A stretch of 64,000 nucleotides of DNA from Candidatus Peregrinibacteria bacterium (GTDB lineage Bacteria; Patescibacteriota; Gracilibacteria; UBA1369; LOWO2-01-FULL-3). This document shows, piece by piece, positions 44,457 through 54,361 of the stretch (position 1 is its first letter; each line of letters begins with the position of its first letter). The DNA lies in contig JABILX010000001.1 in the NCBI GenBank assembly GCA_018654255.1, positions 124,001 to 188,000 of the forward strand, written 5' to 3'. The notes beneath the pieces were generated by a model. That model made no database searches and was not told where the DNA came from. It saw nothing but the letters and a program-made list of their open reading frames with translations. The translations under genes and the position numbers were made by a program.

Positions 44457-46964
44457 ATGAAAAAACAATTCAAAAAAATAGCGTTAATATTACTCGCCTA
44501 TCTAGCGATCACTTCGATCGCAGGGCCAATTTATTCAGCTTTTGCTTTTTCTCCTGCAGGTGCTGATGGGAAATGTGCAGACCCTTTGGTTAGAGTAGTA
44601 GGAGCTCCGACAGACGAGCCATGTCTTGAAAATACATCTGCAAACAACCTGACAGTCTGCGAATCGAATCCAAATCTATACTATTTGAACGATAACAAAG
44701 AGATGTGTCCAGCAGCAGGAGGGGACGTAGGAGAATCGTTGACAGCACAACAAACTATTGAGAAATTCCTTGCACTAATCATAACATTAGAAAAACTTCT
44801 AAATAAATTACTCTGGCCAATATTATTCCTTATAGGTGACTTGCTAAAAACAGACATCCTTTTTGGATCCGGAATGGAGGACAGATTGTACAACATATGG
44901 GTCCCAGTAAGAAATTTGGTAAACATAATTTTTGTACTGGGACTAGTAGGTCTCGCACTATATAGTGTGCTTGGTATCAGTGGCGAGCAAAGCAATTATT
45001 CGATCAAAACAATGCTCCCAAAACTGATTGCAGGGATTATTGCAGTCAATTTCTCGTTTATTGCAATCAAAGTCTTTTTGGATGTGGTGAATGTTTTCAC
45101 AACTTCCATATTCGCAATACCGACCCAAATTGAATCGATGGAAGGAACAAACTTGGGATCAAAAGATCATGAGGAATTAGATACTAAACAACAAGGAGTG
45201 GTATCAGCATTCTGTAAGCAGGTCTATTCAGTACAAGATTACGACAGCTTTGGAGAGTCACTGGAAGGGACAGCTCTACAAAAATTAGCCCAAGAATTCA
45301 AACTACCAATGCTAACAGACACAAAACAAATCACAGCAGTAGCCGCAAAGTTTGATGACACCAAAAAAGGGGAATGGAACGCAAGACTTTTAGAATTGAA
45401 GGAATTCTCGATGTGCGAAGGAGTATTAGACACCGGATTCAAACTGACGGACACCGGTCAAAAATTCTTTGCAAAATACGCCTCGAACAACGCAGCCCTA
45501 GCAATGGCTATAAATATGGGAGAGATAGTCTTCTATGACAAAGCTGCGACAGGCGCAATGGGTAGTAATAAGTACGAATCTCTAGCCATAAACGCAATAT
45601 TCTCACTATTACTATACTTAGTATATGTAGTTTCATTTGTTGTCTTATTCATAGTTCTACTAGCACGTCTGGTAGTCTTATGGCTTGGAATAGCAATATC
45701 CCCGGTTATGGCTTTGATACTCACAGTTCCAATCGCAAAAGAGAAATTAAGCAGCGTAGAGCCATTGATAGGGAAATTCGTTTCACACGCAATCGCTCCA
45801 ATACCAATCGCACTCTCAATGACTGTAGGTTGGATAATGCTGAACGGAATAAAAAGCACAATGCTAACTAACACAGGGTCTGCTATGGCATCAGGTGTAT
45901 TAATCCCATCTATACCAATACCTGGATTAGAAACACTACAAGGATTGATGATCAGTCTAGCAACAGTAGCTGTCGTATGGCTCGGTGTATTTGCAGCAGC
46001 AAACGAAACAATCGCAGGTGGCATGACAAAAGTAGTACAAGATAAACTTCAAAGTTTCGGAAAATTTGTTGCAACAGCACCAATCAAGTACACACCTTGG
46101 GTGCCTGTTGAAGTACAGGGAAGCGAAGATCCTGAACGCTTGAGTATATCTGGAATCTCACAAGTAATTGGTAATGCATCTGGCATGCTTGACAGTAAAG
46201 CCAGAGATAAAGCAAAGAGAGTATTAAATATGAACACGCCTGACGGAGCTGAAGCCATTGTCGCTGGAATGGGGCACAAGAAACTAGAGAAAGTATTGGG
46301 AGGTATGACAAAGGAGAAGGCAAAAGAAGAAGAAACTTGGAAAAGAGTGAGGGGATTGAAAAATGACTCAACAGTAATGGATGCATTGCAAGCTGGAGAG
46401 GGTTGGGAACAAGATCTATACAAGGCAATAAAAAATGATGATAAAGAAGCTTGGGAAAAAGCAATGGACGATCACCACAACAAACGCCTTAAAAAGATAT
46501 ACGACGATACCAAGAAGAAAACAACACCTGAGGAAAAAGCCAAAGATCAAGCAAAAGCAGCCGAAGAGGCCAAAGAAGCAGAAAAAGCATTAGAAGCCAG
46601 CCCAACATACAAAGCCATAGCTGAAATCACAAATAACAAAGCTGAGGAAGGAGCCACAGAAATACAGAAAAAAGCAACAGCGAAAAAAGCCCTAGACGTA
46701 GTTGAAGCAGCAGCAACATTGGAAAATCACGAGGGGACAGCAGGTAAAGCAGCTTTTGAAAACCAAATAGCCATAATGAAGAGGGACTTGCAGGAACCAT
46801 TCGGTGTTGACGGAGCAAAGGCAAAAGAATTACTAACAGCACGAATCGAAGAAACATATAAAGGAGACGACAAGGCAGGTAGAATAGCGATAGCCACAGC
46901 CTGGATCGAAAAAAACTGGGACCCACCAGCATCAGACACAACCCCACCAGCACCGAGTGCCTAA
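44457..46964 (+). CDS. VirB6/TrbL-like polytopic membrane protein
   Basis: 835 residues. A signal-like N-terminus (LILLAYLAITSIAGPIYSAF) leads to a short Cys-containing extracellular part (about 40-95). Membrane helices follow at about 110-125, 150-170, 185-215, 375-425, 440-460 and 495-515. The arrangement of helices around a Gly-rich core, with LARLVVLWLGIAISPVMAL, resembles the VirB6/TrbL family of type IV secretion channels. Residues 560-835 are a soluble Ala/Glu/Lys-rich tail not found in VirB6. No VirB4 or other ATPase gene is in the window, so a secretion role is a hypothesis. Confidence 0.65.
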   Translation: MKKQFKKIALILLAYLAITSIAGPIYSAFAFSPAGADGKCADPLVRVVGAPTDEPCLENTSANNLTVCESNPNLYYLNDNKEMCPAAGGDVGESLTAQQTIEKFLALIITLEKLLNKLLWPILFLIGDLLKTDILFGSGMEDRLYNIWVPVRNLVNIIFVLGLVGLALYSVLGISGEQSNYSIKTMLPKLIAGIIAVNFSFIAIKVFLDVVNVFTTSIFAIPTQIESMEGTNLGSKDHEELDTKQQGVVSAFCKQVYSVQDYDSFGESLEGTALQKLAQEFKLPMLTDTKQITAVAAKFDDTKKGEWNARLLELKEFSMCEGVLDTGFKLTDTGQKFFAKYASNNAALAMAINMGEIVFYDKAATGAMGSNKYESLAINAIFSLLLYLVYVVSFVVLFIVLLARLVVLWLGIAISPVMALILTVPIAKEKLSSVEPLIGKFVSHAIAPIPIALSMTVGWIMLNGIKSTMLTNTGSAMASGVLIPSIPIPGLETLQGLMISLATVAVVWLGVFAAANETIAGGMTKVVQDKLQSFGKFVATAPIKYTPWVPVEVQGSEDPERLSISGISQVIGNASGMLDSKARDKAKRVLNMNTPDGAEAIVAGMGHKKLEKVLGGMTKEKAKEEETWKRVRGLKNDSTVMDALQAGEGWEQDLYKAIKNDDKEAWEKAMDDHHNKRLKKIYDDTKKKTTPEEKAKDQAKAAEEAKEAEKALEASPTYKAIAEITNNKAEEGATEIQKKATAKKALDVVEAAATLENHEGTAGKAAFENQIAIMKRDLQEPFGVDGAKAKELLTARIEETYKGDDKAGRIAIATAWIEKNWDPPASDTTPPAPSA

Positions 46965-46978
46965 CAACTCAAATCTAA

Positions 46979-49900
46979 ATGCCAGACAAATCTAACAACA
47001 AAAAGATAGCCGAAATGCAGCAGCTAGAAGAAAGAAGATCTCTAGAGACTTTTCATGAAGCTAGGGAAAGGAAAAAAGAAGAACAAAGAGTAGAGGCATT
47101 TGGAGGACAGAGATACATTCTGGAATGGTTTGAAAATAACAAATCACGCCAAGAATCAAGAATAGGAAAAATCTTTTCAAAATACAAAGCAGGGACCCTC
47201 CGCAAAGAGGCCCTCATAGCAATATACGAACAATTCAAAGAAGGAAACAGATGGGACAAAGACGATTACAAAAAAGTAATCAGACACATATCCGAAGGAT
47301 CTTTAGCAAGTTTCGGAGAGAAAGTCCCTCTAATTCTAGAATTGATGGACGACAAAGATGATGAAATCCGTGAAAGAGCACTCGCCTTCATTAGACAAAA
47401 AAACCTGCAAGGCGAAAAAACATTCCTAGAAAAAATAAAAGAAATCAAGCTACAAAACTTAAGCCCAAAAAACTTAACGGACCAAACGCAAGCAATGCTT
47501 GCACTACTGAATCAAGGTCCAGAAACAGGCGTGAGACAAGAAACAAAAGAAGTTGTGAAAACAACTGATCTTGGACTTCTTCCACCTCCACCAGAACAAG
47601 AAAAATACGCAGAAAAAGTCAGAGCATTGACAGGCTACCTCGAAGAATCAACCAAACGTCTGAACGAACTAGAATCTCTAGTCGAAAAATCAGGCCAATT
47701 GGCAGCTTCAAAAGACGTACTTCAAAAAAAGCTAGAAAGTGATCCTGGATACGTAGAAAAAGTAATAGAACAACTAGTAGGAGACTACGACCTATTAAAA
47801 AGAACAGCAGAAGTAATAGCAAAAACTGACAAAAACGAGGGGCTCAAAAAAGCACTTCAATCATTCAACGCACAAAGACGCGGCCACCAATACGAAGAAG
47901 GCCCAGTCACACTAAAGGAAGACGAAACCCTCCATACAAGATTCTTGAAAGCAAAAGAAGGAGCTCAAGCAAAAGAAGAACTTCTCAAAGCAGCTAAAAA
48001 AGAAATTCCAAATGGCCTGCTCAAAGCAGCATTAGAAATCGAAGTCAAAAGAGCTGTAGACGAAGAAGTCTTTGATGCGGCTGACAATGACAGGGATTTT
48101 GAGGAAGGAGCGGTTACAAAAAATGTACAAACAGTTCAAAACAAATACGAATTAGAAGCTGAAGTACTAGAACCAGAAATGGTCGAAAAAGTAAAAGCAG
48201 CTTCACTACAAGCAGTGGAATACGAACGCAAAAACAAAGCAACAAGAAAAGAATATCTCGACCAAGGAATCAAGATTAATCAATGGCAGGCTGTTTGTAT
48301 AGACATAGCGAATCACATCGACAATATTCAACAAAAAGCCGGGATTAAACTAGTTGAAACCCAAGACGGACTCAGCGTTTATCCACGCCAAATCACAGTT
48401 ACATACAAAGACGCACAAAGAAAAAGCTTGGCTCAAAGAGCAGAACAAGATGAGCTAGATCCAGCAACAGACCAGACCGCAGAATTTGTGAAAAACGAGG
48501 CAGGTCAGGTGAAATATGTAAGAAGAAAAGCAAAAATCGCAAATATACAATACATCCAACAAGAGATTGGAGAAGACGAGCCAGAAGCAAAGGCAGACTA
48601 CGAAGCAACTCAATCTTGGAGGAAAGACAAGCAATACAAAGGGGTATTGAAAATCACAGTAGAAAGAGAAGATGAAGATGGGAAAAAACGTACTGACGTA
48701 ATGTCACAAAGAGATTTCTTGGCATGGGTAGCAACTGAGGATGTTATCGAAGAAATCACTGACCCAAAGCAAGTTGAAAAAATGTATGAAGATCAAACAG
48801 GAATGTCTATGAAAGTAGAAGCAGGAGCGGTATTCATGGCAGAATCAACATCTGGTGAACCACGTACATACGACTTGGTGGAAATAAAATCAGTAGATAA
48901 CGGAGTAGTGACTTTTAACATCAACGATCAAGCCCCCCCGATAACATATAGGTCAATAAAAGAAGTGCCAGAATGTTCTTCAATAAAAATAAATCAAACA
49001 GCTAAACATCTGCCACTCGGGGCTTTCTACAGCATGCTAACTCGTAGAGACATGATCCCTGCTGGAGACGATGTGGATCCATCAAATCTATCAGAACAAG
49101 ACCAACCATTCTGGTACAGCAAAGGTCCAAAAACAGACGGAGAAATGAGATGGCTGAAAATGGACGGAACAATGGCAGACTTAGTAGAAACTCACGGAGA
49201 CAAGCTTTTTGCAGGCGGTGTTGGAGCTTTGACAGCAGGTCAGCTCGATGCATTCAAGAAAACACCAATCTTCCAAGAGCGATTCCTCGACCCAGCAAAA
49301 CGCCACATTGTAAGGCAAAACATCCCAGGCAAACGCCTGATGCAATATCAAGGCAAAAACCTTCTCCAAAATCCAATGACAGGTGAGCCTGCAATTCCAG
49401 GAGGACAAATGCCAGGAGATGAAGAACCAGAAAACCCAAACCTATCAGACGAAGAAAAAGAAATACTCAAAAAAACAGACGAGGACCAGCAGAAAGAAGT
49501 CAAAGACACAGGACAAGGTGAACGTCACTATAGGCAAGAAGCCCTTAATTTAAGCGAGACAGGCTCAGTAGGAGAAGCGTACGTATCACAAATTGGATAT
49601 TTGGGAGGTCTCTGGAGGAGAAGTACGATTCTAGCTACAGATGATTTCTGGGGTTTGATGAAAGCTTGTTATGAGCACTATGAAAGACGATGGAACAGAC
49701 GTTCAAAAGATAAATTTTCAAAAGTTGGTAAAGGATTGCCTTGGGGCTATGGAACAGAAATGAATCGTATCGGACAACAGGCAGAAAACGAAGAAGTAAA
49801 TCAAAATATGGAAGCTATGGAGGACTGGGGTGTCTGGGAAATCCACGAGACACTTAGGAATGCAGGAAACAAAGACCAACTCAAAGCATGTTTTCAAATT

Positions 49901-51322
49901 TTAGCGAAAAAAGGACATTTGAGATGGGACGATATTGAAATGTGGAAAAAGTTAAATGAATACATTCCTCAAAGTTTGATTATTCCACTTCCACCAAATG
50001 ATAACCCGAATTTCCTCGACACAAAGACAGGCCGAACAGGTTTCGATTATTTAGAAGGAGCTGTCGATTATCTTTGGGGAGAAGGACAGTACCAAGGTTG
50101 GATGTCGGAAAATGATGGTACATACAATTCAGAATTCAAAAAATATTGGGAAAAAGGTAAGCGACTAGAAGGAGATGCAAAGAATACAGATAGTGTGAAT
50201 GGTGAGTTGAGGATTTTGCTTACAAAACACAAAAACGGCGAATGGGTAGACCCACATGAATATGAAGGATTGATACACTTTATGATCGACGCCGGAAAAG
50301 GAAATATGGAAGCAAAACTATATTATATATTGGAAGGAGTTTGTATACCAAGTCCATCTACAGGAAAAACCTTGATGTCATTAGACCGTATTGGTTCAAT
50401 CAATGGTGACTATCTAAACAAGTTGCCATGGATGGATTATCTGGTTCGTCGAGACGTGCCAAGACCAGATGGGACTAGTAATCCATGGACGATCGCTGAT
50501 ATGAGAAGATGGTGTGCTGGATGGGATGCTAAATCCCCAGTAGGCAAGGAAAACAAACCAAATCAATCGGTAATCGATTTTATATGGACGAATGTATTAA
50601 CAGACGAAAGAGCCATTATCCGAAACAACAAAGGACTTAGAAACGCGCAAGACATGGATCACGACGATGCCCATTTTATCATCCCGCTTGCGGACGAAGA
50701 ATTAGCAACAAATATCTGTCAAAATGCCGGTGGACAAAGAAAATATTTCACAACAGAGGGATACGCAAATGCCTATCCAGGATATAATCAATACATAAAA
50801 ACTCTTACATCTCTTGGTCAAAAAGCCAAAGTCCTAAATTGCGTAAGAGCATTTGCAAGATTCAACTCAATTATGGACAGACGCTATGCAAAAGAATCAG
50901 ACGCATTAGCTCGTTTGGGCCCAAGTTTCTGGAATAGACCATCTGTAGTAGACGATCGTTATACAGGCTTCCACAAAGCCCAGCTTGAAAAACTACTATT
51001 CGAAATAGCAGAATCATACAGAGGCGAGCCAGGTGGAGATAGATTGGTGCAGTTAACGGAAACAATGCACGTTCACACGGAAGCTGGTGAAAAAGACAAA
51101 CAAAAAGAGGTAGAAAACGCAATTCTCAACTATGGAAAACAATTAGAAAAAGTTGTGAAATCAGATGGAGGAGACAAGATGATGTCTACTATTAGTGGAT
51201 TTAATCTGACAGGAATGTCAGAGTATGTGTCTGAAGAAGAGAAAACAATGAGGAGCAATCTATACGCAGAAGAAGACGATCTTAGCAAAACCTTCACGGA
51301 TTTTGGTAACGAATCTAACTAA
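46979..51322 (+). CDS. Very large hypothetical protein closing the cluster
   Basis: 1,447 residues, no signal peptide or clear membrane helix. Residues 1-450 are charged and helical, with Glu/Lys coiled coil. The middle (about 450-700) has beta-like segments (YDLVEIKSVDNGVVTFNIND). The C-terminal half is rich in Trp, Tyr and Gly (WGYGTEMNRIGQQAENEEVN, FDYLEGAVDYLWGEGQYQGW), suggesting a compact globular domain. I recognise no family. It ends 12 bases before the 3' end of thrS on the other strand. It is probably cytoplasmic and may act with the membrane proteins encoded just upstream. Confidence 0.65.
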   Translation: MPDKSNNKKIAEMQQLEERRSLETFHEARERKKEEQRVEAFGGQRYILEWFENNKSRQESRIGKIFSKYKAGTLRKEALIAIYEQFKEGNRWDKDDYKKVIRHISEGSLASFGEKVPLILELMDDKDDEIRERALAFIRQKNLQGEKTFLEKIKEIKLQNLSPKNLTDQTQAMLALLNQGPETGVRQETKEVVKTTDLGLLPPPPEQEKYAEKVRALTGYLEESTKRLNELESLVEKSGQLAASKDVLQKKLESDPGYVEKVIEQLVGDYDLLKRTAEVIAKTDKNEGLKKALQSFNAQRRGHQYEEGPVTLKEDETLHTRFLKAKEGAQAKEELLKAAKKEIPNGLLKAALEIEVKRAVDEEVFDAADNDRDFEEGAVTKNVQTVQNKYELEAEVLEPEMVEKVKAASLQAVEYERKNKATRKEYLDQGIKINQWQAVCIDIANHIDNIQQKAGIKLVETQDGLSVYPRQITVTYKDAQRKSLAQRAEQDELDPATDQTAEFVKNEAGQVKYVRRKAKIANIQYIQQEIGEDEPEAKADYEATQSWRKDKQYKGVLKITVEREDEDGKKRTDVMSQRDFLAWVATEDVIEEITDPKQVEKMYEDQTGMSMKVEAGAVFMAESTSGEPRTYDLVEIKSVDNGVVTFNINDQAPPITYRSIKEVPECSSIKINQTAKHLPLGAFYSMLTRRDMIPAGDDVDPSNLSEQDQPFWYSKGPKTDGEMRWLKMDGTMADLVETHGDKLFAGGVGALTAGQLDAFKKTPIFQERFLDPAKRHIVRQNIPGKRLMQYQGKNLLQNPMTGEPAIPGGQMPGDEEPENPNLSDEEKEILKKTDEDQQKEVKDTGQGERHYRQEALNLSETGSVGEAYVSQIGYLGGLWRRSTILATDDFWGLMKACYEHYERRWNRRSKDKFSKVGKGLPWGYGTEMNRIGQQAENEEVNQNMEAMEDWGVWEIHETLRNAGNKDQLKACFQILAKKGHLRWDDIEMWKKLNEYIPQSLIIPLPPNDNPNFLDTKTGRTGFDYLEGAVDYLWGEGQYQGWMSENDGTYNSEFKKYWEKGKRLEGDAKNTDSVNGELRILLTKHKNGEWVDPHEYEGLIHFMIDAGKGNMEAKLYYILEGVCIPSPSTGKTLMSLDRIGSINGDYLNKLPWMDYLVRRDVPRPDGTSNPWTIADMRRWCAGWDAKSPVGKENKPNQSVIDFIWTNVLTDERAIIRNNKGLRNAQDMDHDDAHFIIPLADEELATNICQNAGGQRKYFTTEGYANAYPGYNQYIKTLTSLGQKAKVLNCVRAFARFNSIMDRRYAKESDALARLGPSFWNRPSVVDDRYTGFHKAQLEKLLFEIAESYRGEPGGDRLVQLTETMHVHTEAGEKDKQKEVENAILNYGKQLEKVVKSDGGDKMMSTISGFNLTGMSEYVSEEEKTMRSNLYAEEDDLSKTFTDFGNESN

Positions 51323-51334
51323 CAAAGGCACGGC

Positions 51335-53089
51335 CTAGGCCGCCGATTCCTTCGCAAGCTTTTTCACGAAAGCCTCCACCTTTTGATCATCCTGTTTTTT
51401 GGTTGCAAAGTCACGAACAGCAATTGTTTTGTCTTTAACTTCCTTCTCACCGACCACTAACATATAAGGAATTTTTTGTAATTCTGCATTTCGGATTTTC
51501 TTGCCGAGCGATTCGTTGGAGTCATCAATTTCAAATCGCAAACCAGCCTCGTTTAGCTTCTCGCCAACCTCCTTTGCATACTTATTGAACTTCTCGCTCA
51601 CAGACAAAATTCTCGCTTGCACAGGCGCCAACCATACAGGGAAAGCCCCTCCATAATTTTCGACAACTATGCCTAGGAATCTCTCTAGCGATCCATAACA
51701 AGCGCGATGAATCATCACAGGCTGTTTGTCTTTTCCATCCTTATCAACATAAGATATCTCAAATCTTTGAGGCATCGAAAAGTCGAGTTGGATTGTTCCA
51801 CATTGCCAAGTTCGTCCCAAACAATCATCCAAATGGAAATCGAATTTCGGTCCATAAAAAGCTCCATCACCCTCATTCAATTCATACTCCAATTCAACTT
51901 CTTCCAAAACTTCTTTCATAACTTTCTCAGAAGTCTCCCAAACTTTATCCGACCCGATAGATTTGTCAGGACGAGTAGAAAGTTCAACTTTATAAGTAAA
52001 TCCATAATGCTCATAAACTTCTTGAAACAACGCAATGACACGCTTCAATTCATCCTTCATTTGATCTTCGCGGCAGAAGACATGTGCATCATCCTGAGTG
52101 AAGCTGCGAACACGGAACAAGCCATGCAAAACCCCAGCCATTTCATGCCTATGAACCAACCCAAGCTCTGCCCATCGATAAGGTAAATCACGATACGAAT
52201 GAACAGTATTCTTATATATAAGTATATGTCCCGGGCAGTTCATTGGTTTCACAGCGAAGTCTCCTTCATCAATTTTTGTGAAGTACATATTCTCTTTATA
52301 ATTTTCATAGTGCCCACTTCGATGCCACAAATCTTCATTCAAAATTATCGGAGTCTCAACGAAATCATAGCCATATTTTTTGTGCACTTGGAACCAATAT
52401 TCCATCATCTGATTTTTGAGTCTCATCCCCTTCGGGTGGAAGAATGGGAAGCCAGGTCCTTCTTCATGAAAGCTAAATAAATCCTGATCTTTTCCAATCC
52501 TTCTGTGGTCACGTTTTTTTGCTTCTTCAAACAATCTCAAATGCTCATCCAGCTCTTCACGAGTTGGAAAACAAACTCCATAAATTCGTTGTAACATTTT
52601 ATTTTTTTCATCTCCTTTCCAATAAGCACCAGCTATCGAAGTCAGTTTGAAAACACCCACTTTTCCAGTCGACTCAACGTGGGGGCCTCGACACATATCG
52701 ACGAACATAGTTTTCTCATCCGCCGGCCTAACATTTTCATAAAAATCAATTTCTTTTTCGCCTTCAACTTTGAGGTCAGAAGCCATCTCAGCTTTATAAA
52801 TTTCACCAGCTTTTTTCAGCATCTTAATAGACTCGTCAATTGGCTCTGAGCGTTTAACGAATTTTTGATTCTGCTTGAAAATTTGTTTCATCTTTTTTTC
52901 AATCAATGGTAGATCCTCAGGGATCAACGTTCGTGGCAAATCGAAGTCATAATAAAATCCATTTTCAATTGAAGGTCCTATCGCGAGTTTGGCCTCCGGA
53001 AACATTTCCAAGACAGCCTGTGCAAGCACATGAGAACATGAATGCCTCATTGCTTCTACATCGATTTTTTGGTCTGTTTTTTTTGCCAT
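51335..53089 (-). CDS. thrS: Threonyl-tRNA synthetase lacking the TGS domain
   Basis: 584 residues. The editing domain starts almost at once (MRHSCSHVLAQAVLEMFPEA), with DMCRGPHV. The class II core has KPMNCPGHILIYKN, RHEMAGVLHGLFRVRSFTQD and MIHRACYGSLERFLG. An anticodon-binding domain ends the protein. The usual N-terminal TGS domain of about 60 residues is missing. There is no room for it, because the recF gene starts 60 bases upstream in the other direction. TGS-less ThrRS is known in some bacteria. The ATG at 53089 gives a compact start (MAKKTDQKIDVEAM). Confidence 0.95.
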   Translation of the reverse strand: MAKKTDQKIDVEAMRHSCSHVLAQAVLEMFPEAKLAIGPSIENGFYYDFDLPRTLIPEDLPLIEKKMKQIFKQNQKFVKRSEPIDESIKMLKKAGEIYKAEMASDLKVEGEKEIDFYENVRPADEKTMFVDMCRGPHVESTGKVGVFKLTSIAGAYWKGDEKNKMLQRIYGVCFPTREELDEHLRLFEEAKKRDHRRIGKDQDLFSFHEEGPGFPFFHPKGMRLKNQMMEYWFQVHKKYGYDFVETPIILNEDLWHRSGHYENYKENMYFTKIDEGDFAVKPMNCPGHILIYKNTVHSYRDLPYRWAELGLVHRHEMAGVLHGLFRVRSFTQDDAHVFCREDQMKDELKRVIALFQEVYEHYGFTYKVELSTRPDKSIGSDKVWETSEKVMKEVLEEVELEYELNEGDGAFYGPKFDFHLDDCLGRTWQCGTIQLDFSMPQRFEISYVDKDGKDKQPVMIHRACYGSLERFLGIVVENYGGAFPVWLAPVQARILSVSEKFNKYAKEVGEKLNEAGLRFEIDDSNESLGKKIRNAELQKIPYMLVVGEKEVKDKTIAVRDFATKKQDDQKVEAFVKKLAKESAA

Positions 53090-53148
53090 TGTATACTTTG
53101 TTAGATGTCGCATGTGCATACCCCGCACTGTGCGACCACAAGCCTACT

Positions 53149-54228
53149 ATGAAAATAACCAAACTTCAACTCAATTCGTTCCGTAATTACGCTTCAAAAG
53201 AGCTAGAATTCGACGCATCAAAAACAAACATTTTGATCACCGGCGAAAACGGAAAAGGCAAAACAAACATACTTGAGGCAGTTTATTTGCTCTCAGTCGG
53301 CAAGGCTTTTCGCGGAGCGCATCAAGAAGATTTGATTCAATGGGGAATGGATTATTTCACCGTAAAAGGAGACGTCCAAACGGACGATTCTCATCCAGAA
53401 GATCTTGCAAAATTTGAAGTCGGATTTTCAACCTATCCACGCAAAACAAAAACCTTCCGTATCAACGATGTCAAAAAAAATCACGCAGAATATTTAGGTG
53501 AATTCGTCACAGTTTTGTTTCACCCAAAAGACTTGAATATGCTCTACCTTGAGCCAAGTCTGCGACGCAAGTACCTCAATCTTTTGCTGAGCCAAACAGA
53601 TAAATATTATTTTGAAGCACTGTCCAAATACACAAAAACTCTCAAACAAAGAAACGCACTTCTCGACGAAATCCAGGAAGGAAATCACTCAAGAAATGAC
53701 TTGGAAACTTGGGACGAAAAGATCGTAGAGTCAGGCACTGTTTTGATAGAAAAACGAAAAGAACTAATTGAATATTTGAACGGAAAATTACAACCTCTAT
53801 ATAGAAAAATCTCAGGCAAAAAAGAGACGTTGGAAATAAAATACAAAACCCCAATCCAAGACACCGGCCTCTACCTTCAAAAACTCAGACTAAAACACGA
53901 CAAAGACATTCGCTACGGAACGACGTCGGTAGGTCCACACAGAGACGACATCAAATTCATCCTAGAAGGAAAACCAATCGAAGAATTCGCATCGCGTGGC
54001 GAATTTCGCACAATCCTCATCGCCCTGAAGATTGCAGAAATAAGCTACATAAAGCTCAAACGCAAATTCTATCCAGTCCTACTCCTAGACGACGTTTTCT
54101 CAGAATTAGACGAAAATAGGCAATTTCACTTGCTCAAAGCTATAGAATCTTGCCAAACAATAATCACTACAACGGAAAAACCTCCAAAACCGCTTGAAGA
54201 AGCGAAAACTCAAGAAGTCAAAATTTAG
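53149..54228 (+). CDS. recF: DNA repair and replication protein RecF
   Basis: 359 residues, usual length. It starts MKITKLQLNSFRNYASKELE, with Walker A ITGENGKGKTNILEA, the ABC signature region SVGPHRDDIKF and Walker B PVLLLDDVFSELDENRQF. RecF loads RecA at gaps together with RecO and RecR. The frame is open upstream to 52906, but that would overlap thrS and lacks family similarity. The ATG at 53149 is right. It is usually next to dnaA/dnaN/gyrB. Here it is instead divergent from thrS. Confidence 0.95.
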   Translation: MKITKLQLNSFRNYASKELEFDASKTNILITGENGKGKTNILEAVYLLSVGKAFRGAHQEDLIQWGMDYFTVKGDVQTDDSHPEDLAKFEVGFSTYPRKTKTFRINDVKKNHAEYLGEFVTVLFHPKDLNMLYLEPSLRRKYLNLLLSQTDKYYFEALSKYTKTLKQRNALLDEIQEGNHSRNDLETWDEKIVESGTVLIEKRKELIEYLNGKLQPLYRKISGKKETLEIKYKTPIQDTGLYLQKLRLKHDKDIRYGTTSVGPHRDDIKFILEGKPIEEFASRGEFRTILIALKIAEISYIKLKRKFYPVLLLDDVFSELDENRQFHLLKAIESCQTIITTTEKPPKPLEEAKTQEVKI

Positions 54229-54261
54229 ATTAGGAATCTGTCAAACGTTAATGCCCCTCAT

Positions 54262-54294
54262 CAGGTTGTATGAACCTGGTGCAAGCTCTATAAT
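54262..54294 (+). promoter_or_regulatory. Promoter of the giant surface protein with palindrome over the -35
   Basis: TTGTAT (54266-54271) and TATAAT (54289-54294), spacer 17. The -35 lies inside the inverted repeat CAGGTT-GTATG-AACCTG (54262-54278), a likely operator. The predicted leader is about 60 bases and has no Shine-Dalgarno sequence. Confidence 0.6.
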
Positions 54295-54361
54295 TCCAAA
54301 TTAAAGAACACATTAATATATATATATACCTCAAACCTGTAAGTTAATAACCTCACTTCAT

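Noticed and set aside
52906..53148. Upstream extension of recF
   Set aside because: It overlaps thrS coding sequence, and similarity to RecF begins only at the ATG at 53149.
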